DNA from: Pararhizobium gei
Lineage (GTDB): Bacteria > Pseudomonadota > Alphaproteobacteria > Rhizobiales > Rhizobiaceae
Direction: 5' to 3'
Assembly: GCF_029223885.1 (NCBI RefSeq)
Contig: NZ_CP119409.1
Coordinates: 1,576,001 to 1,640,000, forward strand
DNA: 64,000 bases
Shown in pieces: positions 49,401-58,105 of the stretch. Every line of letters starts with the position of its first letter. The stretch's first letter is position 1. The notes under the pieces were generated by a model. It saw nothing but the letters and a program-made list of their open reading frames with translations, had not been told where the DNA came from and ran no database searches. Made by a program: the position numbers and the translations under genes.

Positions 49401-50311
49401 TGATGGACCTTGCGCAGTTCGAAACGGGCGATGCTTCAATGTTTGCACGGGCCGCGGTTTTTTCGCGTCCCTGGCGCAGCGTGCTCCTGTCTTCCTCGGC
49501 GACGACCGAGGGTTACCGGGCGCGGGCCCGGATTGACCAGCCGGCGCAGACGGGCGTGCTGGTCAATCCGTTGGGCGCCGGCGTGACCGGCCGGTTCGAT
49601 TCGGGCAGTATGCTGGAACTCGATCTTCATTTCGGCGGGCTGTCTTCCGCCGGAAAGCTCGCCGTTCTCAACGGCCAGAACCGGGTTGCCGTTCTTTCGG
49701 GCAACGGCGTCTGGGAGATTATCGGCTTCCTCGATGCACAGGAGGTGGCGGCCGGCCGCTGGCGCCTGTCAAAGCTGCTGCGCGGGCTGCACGGCACCAC
49801 GGACGCTATGCTTGCGGGGGCGGCGGCCGGTGCGGCCTGCGTCGTCATCAATGGCGCCGTCAGGCCGCTGGGGCTGCTTGCCGAGGAGACGGGGCGGGCG
49901 ATGAACTGGATCGTCGAGGCGAGTGGTGCGGCCACGGGCCCGGCCGGTCCGTTTTCATTCATGGCCGGGTTGCGGGCGGAAACACCTGTTGCGCCGGTTC
50001 ATCTGCGCGCGCGGCGGATCGCTGGCGGCGGCATAAGAATCCATTGGACGCGTTGCGCGCGGCGCGACGCGGACCACTGGCTGGACGGCGATATCGCGCT
50101 GGATGAACCCCAGGAAAGCTACCGTCTCGACATTCTTGACGGCATCACCGTGAAACGGACGCTTACCGTGACGGAGCCGGTCTACGACTATGCACCGGAG
50201 CTCGAGATCGCGGATTTCGGCGTGCCTCAGGTGGCACTGCCGGTTCGGGTGCGGCAATGCGGGCAGAAGGTTGCTCTCGGCGTGCCGGCAGCGGCCATAC
50301 TCAGTGTTTGA
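46469..50311 (+). CDS. GTA host-specificity/megatron protein (g15)
   Basis: 1280 residues. The N-terminal part starts with a hydrophobic Gly/Ala-rich stretch (GAALGGIFGPVGAIVGRAAG), a GTA TIM-barrel-like domain spans roughly 430-760 (with LTYGADWSEYFGYHP, DAVGIDNYMPLSDWRDG and KPIWFTEIGCPAIDKGANQPNVF), and phage-tail_3-like domains follow. Recognises and penetrates the recipient cell. No stop or frameshift disturbs it, so the tail genes appear whole. Confidence 0.9.
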   Translation: MATLLLQAAGAALGGIFGPVGAIVGRAAGALAGSVIDRSIINSTKTISGARLGDARITGADEGTAITRAYGTVRIGGTLIWATRFEEEVRVERQGGKASGPRVETFRYYANFALGICEGEIACVRRVWADGREIDLSDIEMRLYRGTQDQMPDPLIEAKQGVGKAPAYRGLAYAVFERLPLDGYGNRIPLIQFEVLRPVGRLENMIRAVTIIPGSTEHGYDPEVVKEETGAGARRLINRNVFHGSSDWQASIDELQALCPSLERVALVVSWFGTDLRAGQCRIVPGVETAHRDGESRQWSVSGLSRADALLVSQNGGGPAYGGTPSDASVVAAIADLKSRGLKVYLYPFVMMDIPADNTLPDPYGGTGQPAYPWRGRITSHPAPGRPGTADKTAAARTQVEEFCGSAEAGDFSVFGTSVTSSAEDEGYRRLVLHYALLSAAAGGVDGFIIGSELRGLTRLRDGAGAFPFVEQLVSLAGDVRAILGPETKLTYGADWSEYFGYHPQDGTSEVHYNLDPLWASPDIDAVGIDNYMPLSDWRDGDLSLGNPDAFRLAEDRDAMGSMVMAGEGYDWFYASEADRRTRMRTPITDGLAAKPWVYRYKDLASWWGQAHRNRTGGVEQPVSTAWVPGSKPIWFTEIGCPAIDKGANQPNVFTDPKSSETAMPYFSGGARSDAMQRRFLEAQHAYWQASGAPDCLDADHMFVWTWDARPLPAFPQNTALWSDGVNWQTGHWLNGRLGASTAADVIAAVLADHGFEAGDTSLVGGDLAGYVQSEQASARDVLEPLMAALQIDAVEDGGLLLFRSRMKLASPPSILPVLADLPDQSMFEEMRGHDSDFGSEAILDHLDPSNSYERATARSRRVSAGSDRVVRLSIPGVIDEAAAQSATEDALRDHQAGRRSVRFSLSPAMIGIEPGDVIALDDGPKGPFIVSRIEDGAVRSIEARAFVSSGTGQYAALPRPAEPPRLPSSGFSPVVHLMDLAQFETGDASMFARAAVFSRPWRSVLLSSSATTEGYRARARIDQPAQTGVLVNPLGAGVTGRFDSGSMLELDLHFGGLSSAGKLAVLNGQNRVAVLSGNGVWEIIGFLDAQEVAAGRWRLSKLLRGLHGTTDAMLAGAAAGAACVVINGAVRPLGLLAEETGRAMNWIVEASGAATGPAGPFSFMAGLRAETPVAPVHLRARRIAGGGIRIHWTRCARRDADHWLDGDIALDEPQESYRLDILDGITVKRTLTVTEPVYDYAPELEIADFGVPQVALPVRVRQCGQKVALGVPAAAILSV

Positions 50312-50333
50312 CACAGAACATAAGGACAAGATC

Positions 50334-50540
50334 ATGGACGATGCGAAAAGCTGGTATCTGTCAAAGAGCATCTGGGGCGGCGTGGTCGCGGTACTGGCCT
50401 CCTGTGCCAATCTGCTTGGCGTGGACATCGCGCCTGCCGACCAGATCGGCCTGACGGACGGGCTGACCGCGCTGGTCGCGGCGGCTGGCGGGCTCCTTGC
50501 GATATGGGGGCGCATTTCCGCGAAAGGGCGATTGCGGTAA
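50334..50540 (+). CDS. Holin-like small membrane protein
   Basis: 68 residues. WYLSKSIWGGVVAVLASCANLLGVDI and a second hydrophobic stretch (LTALVAAAGGLLAIWGRISA) resemble small alphaproteobacterial phage holins that pair with an endolysin. It starts 22 bases after g15 and may serve with the GH19-like endolysin for release. Role by similarity in layout only. Confidence 0.6.
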   Translation: MDDAKSWYLSKSIWGGVVAVLASCANLLGVDIAPADQIGLTDGLTALVAAAGGLLAIWGRISAKGRLR

Positions 50541-50649
50541 TCACCGGGGACACACGGACGCGTTGCCCGTGCTCATGGCACATTCATTTGCCATTCAGAC
50601 AGTATGCGCTATTAAATCGCCATCAGAATACCTCACCCGAAAGTGCGTC

Positions 50650-50901
50650 ATGTCCTCACCCCTGATCATAGCAACGCTTGCAGCAGGCCTTTCCGGTTTT
50701 GCGCCGCCGGCGATTGATGTGCCATCGGCGGTTATCATGGTGGACGGCGATTGCGGCCAGGCTGCCGCTGATGTCGTGGCGCAGACAGGTGGGGAACTTC
50801 TGTCGGTTCAGCCGACCAGCGACGGCCAGTGCGTCGTGACCGTTCTCATCCCCGGCAATGGCGGCCGGCCGAAAAAGGTGACGATGCGGGTGCCGATGTG
50901 A
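50650..50901 (+). CDS. feuN: FeuN-like periplasmic regulator of FeuQ
   Basis: 83 residues with a short signal-like N-terminus (residues 1-18) and two Cys (about 35 and 61) in the mature part. In Sinorhizobium meliloti a small periplasmic protein of this size, encoded just before feuP, restrains FeuQ kinase and is essential. Place and size match here. The ATG after CGT is chosen; longer frames cover the GTA-feu spacer. Confidence 0.75.
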   Translation: MSSPLIIATLAAGLSGFAPPAIDVPSAVIMVDGDCGQAAADVVAQTGGELLSVQPTSDGQCVVTVLIPGNGGRPKKVTMRVPM

Positions 50902-50971
50902 CCGGCTTGGCGCGTTTGCACAATGTGATGTAGGGTGCTTCCGCCGCAGCTGAAGGCAAGAAGGTTCGTTT

Positions 50972-51658
50972 ATGCGCATTCTGGTAGTCGAGGACGACGT
51001 CCATCTGAACCGTCAATTGACGGAGACGCTGAAGGAGGCGGGATATGTCGTCGATCAGGCCTTCGATGGCGAAGAAGGGCACTATCTTGGCGATGGCGAG
51101 CCATATGACGCCGTGATCCTCGATATCGGTCTGCCGGAGATGGACGGGGTCACTGTTCTGGAAAAATGGCGCGGGGCTGGCAAGGCTATGCCCGTCCTGA
51201 TCCTGACGGCCCGTGACCGCTGGAGCGACAAGGTTGCCGGCATCGATGCCGGCGCCGACGACTATGTGACCAAACCCTTCCATGTGGAGGAGGTTCTGGC
51301 GCGTATCCGGGCGTTGATCCGCCGCGCCGCCGGTCATGCCAGCTCGGAGATCGTCTGCGGTCCCGTCCGGCTCGACACAAAAGGGTCGAAGGCGATGGTC
51401 GATGGTGTGGCGTTGAAACTCACATCCCATGAATTCCGGCTGCTGTCCTACCTTATGCATCATATGGGACAGGTGGTGTCGCGCACCGAACTGGTCGAAC
51501 ACATGTACGATCAGGATTTCGACCGTGATTCCAACACGATCGAGGTTTTCGTCGGCCGGCTGCGCAAGAAAATAGGCAACGATCTGATCGAAACGGTGCG
51601 TGGACTGGGCTACCGCATGCAGGCGCCCGGCATGGTCGGAAAGGAAGCCAAATCCTGA
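50972..51658 (+). CDS. feuP: FeuP response regulator, OmpR/PhoP family
   Basis: 228 residues. Receiver with phosphoacceptor D51 (VILDIGLPEMDG) and K near 101 (DYVTKPFH); C-terminal winged helix with LTSHEFRLLSYLMHH and GYRMQAP end. With FeuQ it controls genes for cyclic glucan export (ndvA) and other envelope functions in rhizobia. It is 70 bases after feuN. Confidence 0.9.
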   Translation: MRILVVEDDVHLNRQLTETLKEAGYVVDQAFDGEEGHYLGDGEPYDAVILDIGLPEMDGVTVLEKWRGAGKAMPVLILTARDRWSDKVAGIDAGADDYVTKPFHVEEVLARIRALIRRAAGHASSEIVCGPVRLDTKGSKAMVDGVALKLTSHEFRLLSYLMHHMGQVVSRTELVEHMYDQDFDRDSNTIEVFVGRLRKKIGNDLIETVRGLGYRMQAPGMVGKEAKS

Positions 51659-51779
51659 GCGGCGCCGGGACCACCGATCTGGTACGGGAGTTGCCTGTAA
51701 AACTCTTGTCCGTCGATCGGGAGGGGGTGGGCTCTGACCCCTCGGCCTGCGCAATCCTGCGCATTTCCCGTTATTGCTC

Positions 51780-53174
51780 ATGAGGCTGCGTCCACAATCC
51801 CTGACCGCGCGCGTTCTGCTGGTCTCCACCATATGGGCCGTGGCGGCGCTGGTCGTGATCGGCGTGGTGATTTCCGCGCTGTACCGCCAAGGTTCCGAGC
51901 GGGGGTTTCAGGATCTCCTGCGGGCACAGCTTTACAATGTCATCAATTCCATCGTCGTCAACGAAAAGTCGGAACTTGCCGGCAGTCCGCAGCTGGGCGA
52001 CCTTAGATTTTCCCAGCCCCAGACCGGCTGGTACTGGATCGTCGAGCCGATCGGCGAATTCAACACGCCGCCGCTGATGTCGACATCGCTCGGTTCCGGA
52101 AAACTACCGATTGCCAGCCTCGACGACGTGCCTTTCGACATCCGCTACGAGCGATTCTACACGACCACAGACTCCTTCAACAACGAGGTGGAGGTGGCGG
52201 AGACGGAAGTCGTACTCGACATCCAAGGGCACACGGCGCGTTTCCGTGTGGCGGGTAATCGCGCTGTGCTGGAAGCCGATATCGACGACTTCAACCGCAA
52301 CCTCTATCTGGCCCTGTCGATCTTCGGTTTCGGCGGGCTAGGGATGAACGCGCTCGCCATTCTGTTCGGTCTGCGGCCCCTGGATCAGGCCCGCCGATCG
52401 CTGGAAAAAATCCGGACCGGCGAGAGCGAACGGCTGGACGGTGATTTTCCGCGGGAAATCCAGCCTCTGGCGAGCGAGGTCAACGCGCTGATCGACAGCA
52501 ACCGCCGCATCATCGAACGCGCCCGCATGCAGGTCGGCAATCTCGCCCATTCGCTGAAAACGCCTATTGCCGTTCTGATGAACGAGGCGCGCGTGCTGGA
52601 AGCGCCGCATGGCGATCTCGTCAAGATGCAGGCCGATGCGATGCAGATGCAGGTGCAGTCCTATCTCAACCGGGCTCGAATCGCGGCGCAGCGTGAATCG
52701 GTACTGGCCCGCACCGAGGTGGAACCTGTTCTCGAGCGGCTGATCAGGGTCATGCGGCGGCTGCATCCGGAAAAAACCTTCGTCCTGACAGTGTCCCCGC
52801 CGGGCCTGGTTCTTGCGATGGAGCAGCAGGATGTCGAGGAAACCGTCGGCAATCTGCTCGACAACGCTGCGCGCTATGCCAGCATCGAGGTGCGCCTGAC
52901 TGCCCAGCTTGCGCCGGACGATGTTCAGGGTAAGGACCCTGCGCGACGCAGCTGGATCGTCGTCGATGTCGACGACGATGGGCCGGGGCTGGAGCCCGAC
53001 CAGATCGCGGTTGCGATCAAGCGCGGCAAGCGGCTTGACGAAAGCAAGCCGGGCACCGGTCTCGGGCTGTCCATCGTCAGCGAGATCGCCGGGGAATATC
53101 AAGGCTCTCTCGCGCTGTCGCGGGGAGACCGGGGCGGACTGAAAGCATCGGTTCTGCTTCCCGCTGTGTCTTGA
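51780..53174 (+). CDS. feuQ: FeuQ sensor histidine kinase
   Basis: 464 residues. Two membrane segments (about 10-30 and 175-200) enclose a periplasmic sensor; HAMP-like region, then phosphoacceptor H257 (NLAHSLKTPIAV), N box NLLDNAARYA, and D/G boxes DDDGPGL and GTGLGLSIV. PhoQ-like. It signals osmotic or envelope state to FeuP and is checked by FeuN. The ATG 2 codons after a TTG is chosen. Confidence 0.9.
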   Translation: MRLRPQSLTARVLLVSTIWAVAALVVIGVVISALYRQGSERGFQDLLRAQLYNVINSIVVNEKSELAGSPQLGDLRFSQPQTGWYWIVEPIGEFNTPPLMSTSLGSGKLPIASLDDVPFDIRYERFYTTTDSFNNEVEVAETEVVLDIQGHTARFRVAGNRAVLEADIDDFNRNLYLALSIFGFGGLGMNALAILFGLRPLDQARRSLEKIRTGESERLDGDFPREIQPLASEVNALIDSNRRIIERARMQVGNLAHSLKTPIAVLMNEARVLEAPHGDLVKMQADAMQMQVQSYLNRARIAAQRESVLARTEVEPVLERLIRVMRRLHPEKTFVLTVSPPGLVLAMEQQDVEETVGNLLDNAARYASIEVRLTAQLAPDDVQGKDPARRSWIVVDVDDDGPGLEPDQIAVAIKRGKRLDESKPGTGLGLSIVSEIAGEYQGSLALSRGDRGGLKASVLLPAVS

Positions 53175-53367
53175 TGTTGGTATTTTAGCGATGCTGCGTG
53201 ACTTTTTTGACATCGTGGCGGGCTAAATCTCCAAACTGTCCCGCCAAAGGCTCTGTCTTGTTGCCTGCCGAAACCGGCAATGTCAAAAGATGATCAGCCA
53301 TGGAATCGGCTTGCGCCGCCGATGATCTGACGATTGACCGGACGAAATCACGAGAGCTGCCTTAACA

Positions 53368-53814
53368 ATGAAAAACCAGGCCTGTTTCACGACGCTCTTT
53401 CCGCTCCGGACCTGTGTCTGCCTGGTCGTATCGGCACTGCTTCTCAGCGGCTGCGGTACCTCGCGCGCAGGCGCCAAGACCGGTGCAATGCCAGCGACCA
53501 ATTCGTCCGCCTCCTATATCGCAGCACTCGGCGGCGGCGTGATCGGCACCACACCGGGGCTGTCGATCGGCAAGGCGGACCGTCAGCGCGCACTGGAGGC
53601 AGAATATCGCGCCCTGGAAGCTGCGCAAAGCGGCCAGCCTGTTGTCTGGAAAGGCGCGGATGTCGAGGGCTCCGTGGTTGCGGCGGCGCCTTATCAGGTT
53701 GGTTCGCAAAATTGTCGCCAGTACAGGCATACGGTTATCGTCAAGGGGCAGGAGAGCATCGCACGCGGTGCTGCCTGCCGCAATGCGAACGGAACCTGGA
53801 CGCCACTGACCTGA
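53368..53814 (+). CDS. 17-kDa-antigen-like outer membrane lipoprotein
   Basis: 148 residues. Lipobox LLSGC with lipidated C29; mature part has a Gly-rich IAALGGGVIGTTPGLSIGKADRQRALEAEYRALE segment and the RT0821-type C-terminus with VGSQNCRQYRHTVIVKG and GAACRNANGTW. Likely an outer-membrane lipoprotein of structural role. The 193-base gap before it contains no gene; only an inverted repeat TGGCGGG/CCCGCCA near 53216-53244. Confidence 0.75.
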   Translation: MKNQACFTTLFPLRTCVCLVVSALLLSGCGTSRAGAKTGAMPATNSSASYIAALGGGVIGTTPGLSIGKADRQRALEAEYRALEAAQSGQPVVWKGADVEGSVVAAAPYQVGSQNCRQYRHTVIVKGQESIARGAACRNANGTWTPLT

Positions 53815-53918
53815 CGGACCATGATCTCGCAGAGTCCGTTGCGGCGAAACGCCTCAAATTTGCGTCATTTCAGCATTTGCGATTGGAATGGACTGTGGCG
53901 CATAGTAAGTGAGCGCAC

Positions 53919-55067
53919 ATGCTGTTCTGGATCGTTGTCGCCATTCTGACCTCGGCCGTGGCTGCGGTTCTCCTGCTCCCGCTGCTGCGTGCTGGCGCCG
54001 AAGCGGAAGTTCCGCAATCGCACGATGTCGAGGTTTATCGCGACCAGTTGGAAGAATTGAAGCGCGATGAAAAAAGCGGGCTGATCTCGGGCGACGACGC
54101 CGAGTTCGCCCGGGCCGAAGTGGCACGCCGTTTGATGGCTGCGACCGATGGGATGAAAGCAGCGGAACCCGCACGGTCACGGCGGGCGGGCAACCGGCTG
54201 GCTCAACTGGCTGTCGTTCTCGTCATTCCGGCTGTGGGGCTCTGTCTCTACCTCTATACGGGGAGCCCCGATACGCCGGACCGGCCGCTGGCAGCGCGCC
54301 TCGCCAATCCCGGCAATGACATGAACATCCTGATCGCCCGGGCCGAACAGGCGCTAGCAGCCAATCCGGAAGACGGCGCGGGCTGGGATGTTCTGGCGCC
54401 GATCTATTATCGCACCGGAAGAACAGCGGAGGCCGCAGCTGCTTTCAGCAATGCGCTCCGCATTCTCGGCGACACACCCCAGAGGCTTGGCGGTCTTGCC
54501 GAAAGCCTGATCGCTCTTTCGGGCGGCGCCGTGACGCCGGATGCTCAGGATGCGCTGAAAAAGCTGCTGGCAATCGAGCCGGGTGATCCGAGAGCGCGTT
54601 TCTACATGGCCCTTGCCCTGGAACAGGAAGGCAAGACCGGCGCGGCGATCGCTGCTTTCGACGACATTATCCGCACGTCGCCAAACGACGCGCCCTGGCT
54701 GCCGCTGGTCAACCAGCATGTTGCCAGTCTAAAAGCCGAGGCTGGCGTCAAGGGCACAGCGGAAATCAAGCTGGGCAATCCGACGGCGGATGACGTGGCC
54801 AATGCGCAATCCATGGACGCGGGCGACCGCAATGCAATGATCGAGAGCATGGTTGGCAGTCTTGCCGAAAAGCTGAAAGAAGAGCCGCAAAATTTCGAGG
54901 GGTGGATGCGCATCATCCGTTCCTATGTCGTGCTGGGCAAGAAAGACGAAGCGGCGGCTGCGCTCAAAGACGGCCTGCGCGCATTTCCGGCTGACGGGAG
55001 CGAGGGTCGGCAGCTGCTTGCGCTCGCGTCCGAACTTGGCGTGGACGGCAAGGGAGGCGCAGAATGA
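53919..55067 (+). CDS. ccmI: Cytochrome c maturation protein CcmI (CycH)
   Basis: 382 residues. Two membrane segments (about 2-20 and 92-112) flank a short loop, and a periplasmic part with TPR repeats (about 130-300) holds apocytochrome c for haem ligation. The first of four overlapping ccm genes; overlaps ccmE by 4 bases. Confidence 0.9.
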   Translation: MLFWIVVAILTSAVAAVLLLPLLRAGAEAEVPQSHDVEVYRDQLEELKRDEKSGLISGDDAEFARAEVARRLMAATDGMKAAEPARSRRAGNRLAQLAVVLVIPAVGLCLYLYTGSPDTPDRPLAARLANPGNDMNILIARAEQALAANPEDGAGWDVLAPIYYRTGRTAEAAAAFSNALRILGDTPQRLGGLAESLIALSGGAVTPDAQDALKKLLAIEPGDPRARFYMALALEQEGKTGAAIAAFDDIIRTSPNDAPWLPLVNQHVASLKAEAGVKGTAEIKLGNPTADDVANAQSMDAGDRNAMIESMVGSLAEKLKEEPQNFEGWMRIIRSYVVLGKKDEAAAALKDGLRAFPADGSEGRQLLALASELGVDGKGGAE

Positions 55068-55516
55068 CACGCAAACAGAAACGTCTTGCAGTCATCGGCG
55101 GCGGCGTCTCCTTCATTATCGCGGCCGTGCTTCTGGTGATGTTCGCCTTCAGCCAGTCCGTCGCCTATTTTTATGTGCCCGGCGATCTCGCCAAGGCCAA
55201 CCTGGCCCCCGGAACACGCATCCGGCTGGGTGGACTGGTCGAGAACGGCTCGGTCAAGCGTGGCGACGGCATGACGCTGACGTTCAGCGTGACCGACACG
55301 TTGGATCGCGTTGAGGTGACCTATACCGGGATCCTGCCGGACCTGTTCCGGGAGGGACAGGGCGTCGTGGCAGAGGGGGCTTTTGCTGCCGGCAACCTGG
55401 TCTTCGTCGCCGATACCGTTCTCGCCAAGCATGACGAGACCTATATGCCGAAAGACGTTGCCGACCGCCTGAAGGCGCAGGGTGTCGAGCTCAGTGGTAA
55501 GGAAAAAATACAATGA
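55064..55516 (+). CDS. ccmE: Haem chaperone CcmE (CycJ)
   Basis: 150 residues. One N-terminal membrane anchor (about 10-30), an OB-fold domain, and the haem-binding H123 with Y127 in AKHDETYMP. It receives haem from CcmC and passes it to CcmF/H. Overlaps both neighbours by 4 bases. Confidence 0.95.
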   Translation: MTRKQKRLAVIGGGVSFIIAAVLLVMFAFSQSVAYFYVPGDLAKANLAPGTRIRLGGLVENGSVKRGDGMTLTFSVTDTLDRVEVTYTGILPDLFREGQGVVAEGAFAAGNLVFVADTVLAKHDETYMPKDVADRLKAQGVELSGKEKIQ

Positions 55517-57501
55517 TCGTCGAGCTTGGGCATTATGCGCTGGTGCTGGCGTTCGGCGTCTCAATCCTGCAGGCGATCCTGCCCCTGGTCGGGGCGCTGC
55601 GCGGCCAACGGGCCTTGATGGATATGGGTACGGTGGCCGCCAAGGCGACCTTTCTGCTTCTTGCGCTGTCCTTCGCAGCGCTGACCTATGCCCATCTGAC
55701 CTCGGACTTCTCGGTACAGAATGTCTGGGAAAACTCGCACTCGCAGATCCCGCTGATCTACAAATTTTCCGGCGTCTGGGGCAATCACGAGGGATCGATG
55801 CTTCTCTGGGTGCTGATCCTCACCTTCTTTTCGGCACTCGTCGCTTATTTCGGAAGCAATTTACCGGATACGCTGAAGGCAAATGTGCTGGCCGTGCAGG
55901 CTTGGATCGCAGCCGCTTTCACGCTTTTCATCCTGTTGACGTCCAACCCTTTCAACCGGCTGCTGGAAGCACCGGGCGAGGGGCAGGATCTCAATCCCGT
56001 CCTGCAGGATCTGGGTCTGGCCATCCACCCGCCGCTTCTCTATCTCGGCTATGTCGGATTTTCCGTCTGCTTTTCCTTCGCCGTCGCCGCCCTGATCGAA
56101 GGGCGAATCGATGCGGCCTGGGCGCGGTGGGTGCGGCCGTGGACGCTCGCCGCCTGGACCTGCCTGACGGCCGGGATCGCCATGGGATCTTACTGGGCCT
56201 ATTACGAACTGGGTTGGGGCGGCTGGTGGTTCTGGGATCCGGTCGAGAACGCATCCTTCATTCCCTGGCTTGCGGGCACGGCTCTGCTGCATTCCGCGCT
56301 GGTCATGGAGAAACGCGAGGCGCTAAAAATCTGGACCTTGCTTCTGGCGATCATGACGTTTTCCATGTCGCTGCTGGGAACCTTCCTGGTCCGCTCCGGC
56401 GTCCTGACCTCCGTCCATGCCTTTGCGACCGACCCGACGCGAGGCGTCTTTATTCTGGTGATGCTGATTTTCTTCATCGGCGGCGCGCTTTCGCTTTTCG
56501 CCTTTCGCGCCGCGCATCTGAAGGCCGGCGGACTGTTTGCGCCGATTTCGCGCGAGGGCGCCCTGGTCCTGAACAATCTGATCCTGACGACCGCGGCCGC
56601 GACGGTGCTGACCGGAACGCTCTATCCGCTGGCGCTGGAGGCTTTGACCGGGTCGAAGATCTCCGTCGGGCCGCCCTTCTTCAACATGACCTTCGGTCTT
56701 TTGATGCTGCCGCTGCTGTTGGCGCTGCCCTTCGGTCCGCTTCTGGCCTGGAAGCGGGGCGATCTCATGGGGGCCGGGCAGCGTCTGTTTGCAGCCGTCG
56801 CCATCGGCCTCGTCGCCGGCTCTGCGGTCTACTACGCGGAGAATGGCGGACCCGTCATGGCTCTCTTCGGCCTGGCGCTTGGGTTTTACATGGTCGCGGG
56901 GTCGCTGACGGAACTGTATCTTCGCTCCGGGATTGGCAAGGTCGGGGGCGGGGTCGCTTTGAAACGGGTCGCAGGACTGCCGCGATCCGTGTTCGGCACG
57001 GCGCTCGCTCATATTGGCATGGGCGTAACGGTGATCGGCATCGTTGCGGTCACGGCCTTCGAGACGGAGCATATCGTCGAGATGACACCCGGCATGACGA
57101 CGGATGCGGGAGGCTATTCGCTGAGGTTCGACGGACTGCGCGACGGCAAGGGGCCGAACTATACAGAGCAGTCCGGACACTTCACGGTGACGCGCGGCGG
57201 TGTTTTCGTCACGGAGGTATGGTCTTCGAAGCGCGTCTATATGGCGCGGCAGATGCCGACCACCGAAGCTGGGATCCGCACCTTCGGGGCAAGCCAGCTC
57301 TATGTGTCGCTGGGTGACGGCATGACGAATGGCGGCGTGGTCGTGCGGATATGGTGGAAGCCGTATATTCTGTGCATCTGGGGCGGCACGCTGTTCATGA
57401 TGCTCGGCGGTGCCGTGTCCTTGAGCGACCGGCGCCTGCGCATCGGCGCACCGGCTCGGGCAAGGCCGCAAAAGAGGCTGCTTCCGGAGCCTGCGCAATG
57501 A
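55513..57501 (+). CDS. ccmF: Cytochrome c haem lyase subunit CcmF (CycK)
   Basis: 662 residues with many membrane segments. The WWD motif reads [19 protein letters not shown] near residue 235, flanked by conserved His residues including those in HSALVME. It joins haem to apocytochrome c in the inner membrane with CcmH and CcmI. Overlaps ccmH by 4 bases. Confidence 0.95.
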   Translation: MIVELGHYALVLAFGVSILQAILPLVGALRGQRALMDMGTVAAKATFLLLALSFAALTYAHLTSDFSVQNVWENSHSQIPLIYKFSGVWGNHEGSMLLWVLILTFFSALVAYFGSNLPDTLKANVLAVQAWIAAAFTLFILLTSNPFNRLLEAPGEGQDLNPVLQDLGLAIHPPLLYLGYVGFSVCFSFAVAALIEGRIDAAWARWVRPWTLAAWTCLTAGIAMGSYWAYYELGWGGWWFWDPVENASFIPWLAGTALLHSALVMEKREALKIWTLLLAIMTFSMSLLGTFLVRSGVLTSVHAFATDPTRGVFILVMLIFFIGGALSLFAFRAAHLKAGGLFAPISREGALVLNNLILTTAAATVLTGTLYPLALEALTGSKISVGPPFFNMTFGLLMLPLLLALPFGPLLAWKRGDLMGAGQRLFAAVAIGLVAGSAVYYAENGGPVMALFGLALGFYMVAGSLTELYLRSGIGKVGGGVALKRVAGLPRSVFGTALAHIGMGVTVIGIVAVTAFETEHIVEMTPGMTTDAGGYSLRFDGLRDGKGPNYTEQSGHFTVTRGGVFVTEVWSSKRVYMARQMPTTEAGIRTFGASQLYVSLGDGMTNGGVVVRIWWKPYILCIWGGTLFMMLGGAVSLSDRRLRIGAPARARPQKRLLPEPAQ

Positions 57502-57953
57502 TCCGCCGGTTGCTGCTTGTCTGTTTCATGATGCTGTCGGCTGCACCGGCCCTTGCGGTCAATCCGGACGAGGTTCTGGCCGACCCTGTACTGGAGGAGC
57601 GGGCGCGAGGCTTGTCGGCGCAATTGCGCTGCATGGTCTGCCAGAACCAGTCCATCGACGATTCGAACGCGGAATTGGCGAAGGATCTGCGAATACTTGT
57701 GCGCGAGCGACTGACGTCGGGCGACAGCGACGAGGCGGTGATCAATTATGTGGTTTCACGCTATGGGGAATTCGTGCTGCTGAACCCGCGTTTCGAACAG
57801 AAGACGCTGCTTCTGTGGGGTGCGCCGGTGATAGTCCTTCTGGCAGGGGCGGCAGCCATGCTCGTTGCGGCGCGACGCCGCAGCGGCAAGGCGACGGGAA
57901 CAGCCTTGTCTGCCGAGGAGCGGGCCAAGCTCGATGCATTGCTGAAGAGCTGA
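57498..57953 (+). CDS. ccmH: Cytochrome c maturation protein CcmH (CycL)
   Basis: 151 residues. Signal peptide (about 1-20), thioredox motif LRCMVC with C45 and C48, and a C-terminal membrane anchor (about 103-122). It reduces the CXXCH site of apocytochrome c. Last gene of the operon. Confidence 0.95.
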   Translation: MIRRLLLVCFMMLSAAPALAVNPDEVLADPVLEERARGLSAQLRCMVCQNQSIDDSNAELAKDLRILVRERLTSGDSDEAVINYVVSRYGEFVLLNPRFEQKTLLLWGAPVIVLLAGAAAMLVAARRRSGKATGTALSAEERAKLDALLKS

Positions 57954-58004
57954 CTGCAGCCGGTTGCCGGCGTGGCCGAGTTCTTTCCAACATTACCAAA
58001 TGTT

Positions 58005-58019
58005 CATGTCTCGGACATG
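58005..58019. promoter_or_regulatory. Short dyad upstream of degP
   Basis: CATGTC-TCG-GACATG in the 152-base spacer before the protease gene. It could be an operator for an envelope stress regulator such as the linked response regulator; this is conjecture. Confidence 0.3.
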
Positions 58020-58105
58020 CGCCAGTAAGGTGCACTGGACTATTCCTTTCTCAACGGCTGTTCCTCCAGTCAGCCAGACCACCTGAAGAGAAAAGGCAAT
58101 CGTCC

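Larger units (their letters stand above)
22576..50311 (+). other. GTA-like (RcGTA-type) structural gene cluster, interrupted
   Basis: Terminase remnants, portal, protease, capsid, connector, adaptor, DUF3168, tail tube, chaperones, tape measure, DUF2460, DUF2163, NlpC/P60 peptidase and a host-specificity protein occur in the order of g2-g15 of the Rhodobacter capsulatus gene transfer agent. g1 and the terminase N-terminus are outside the window. Insertions: the Mu-like prophage, a capsid-encoding satellite, a toxin-antitoxin pair and a TIGR04255-type operon. Confidence 0.85.

Noticed and set aside
55482..57317. 611-codon frame overlapping ccmF
   Set aside because: Shadow frame; the ccmF frame has the WWD motif and membrane segments.
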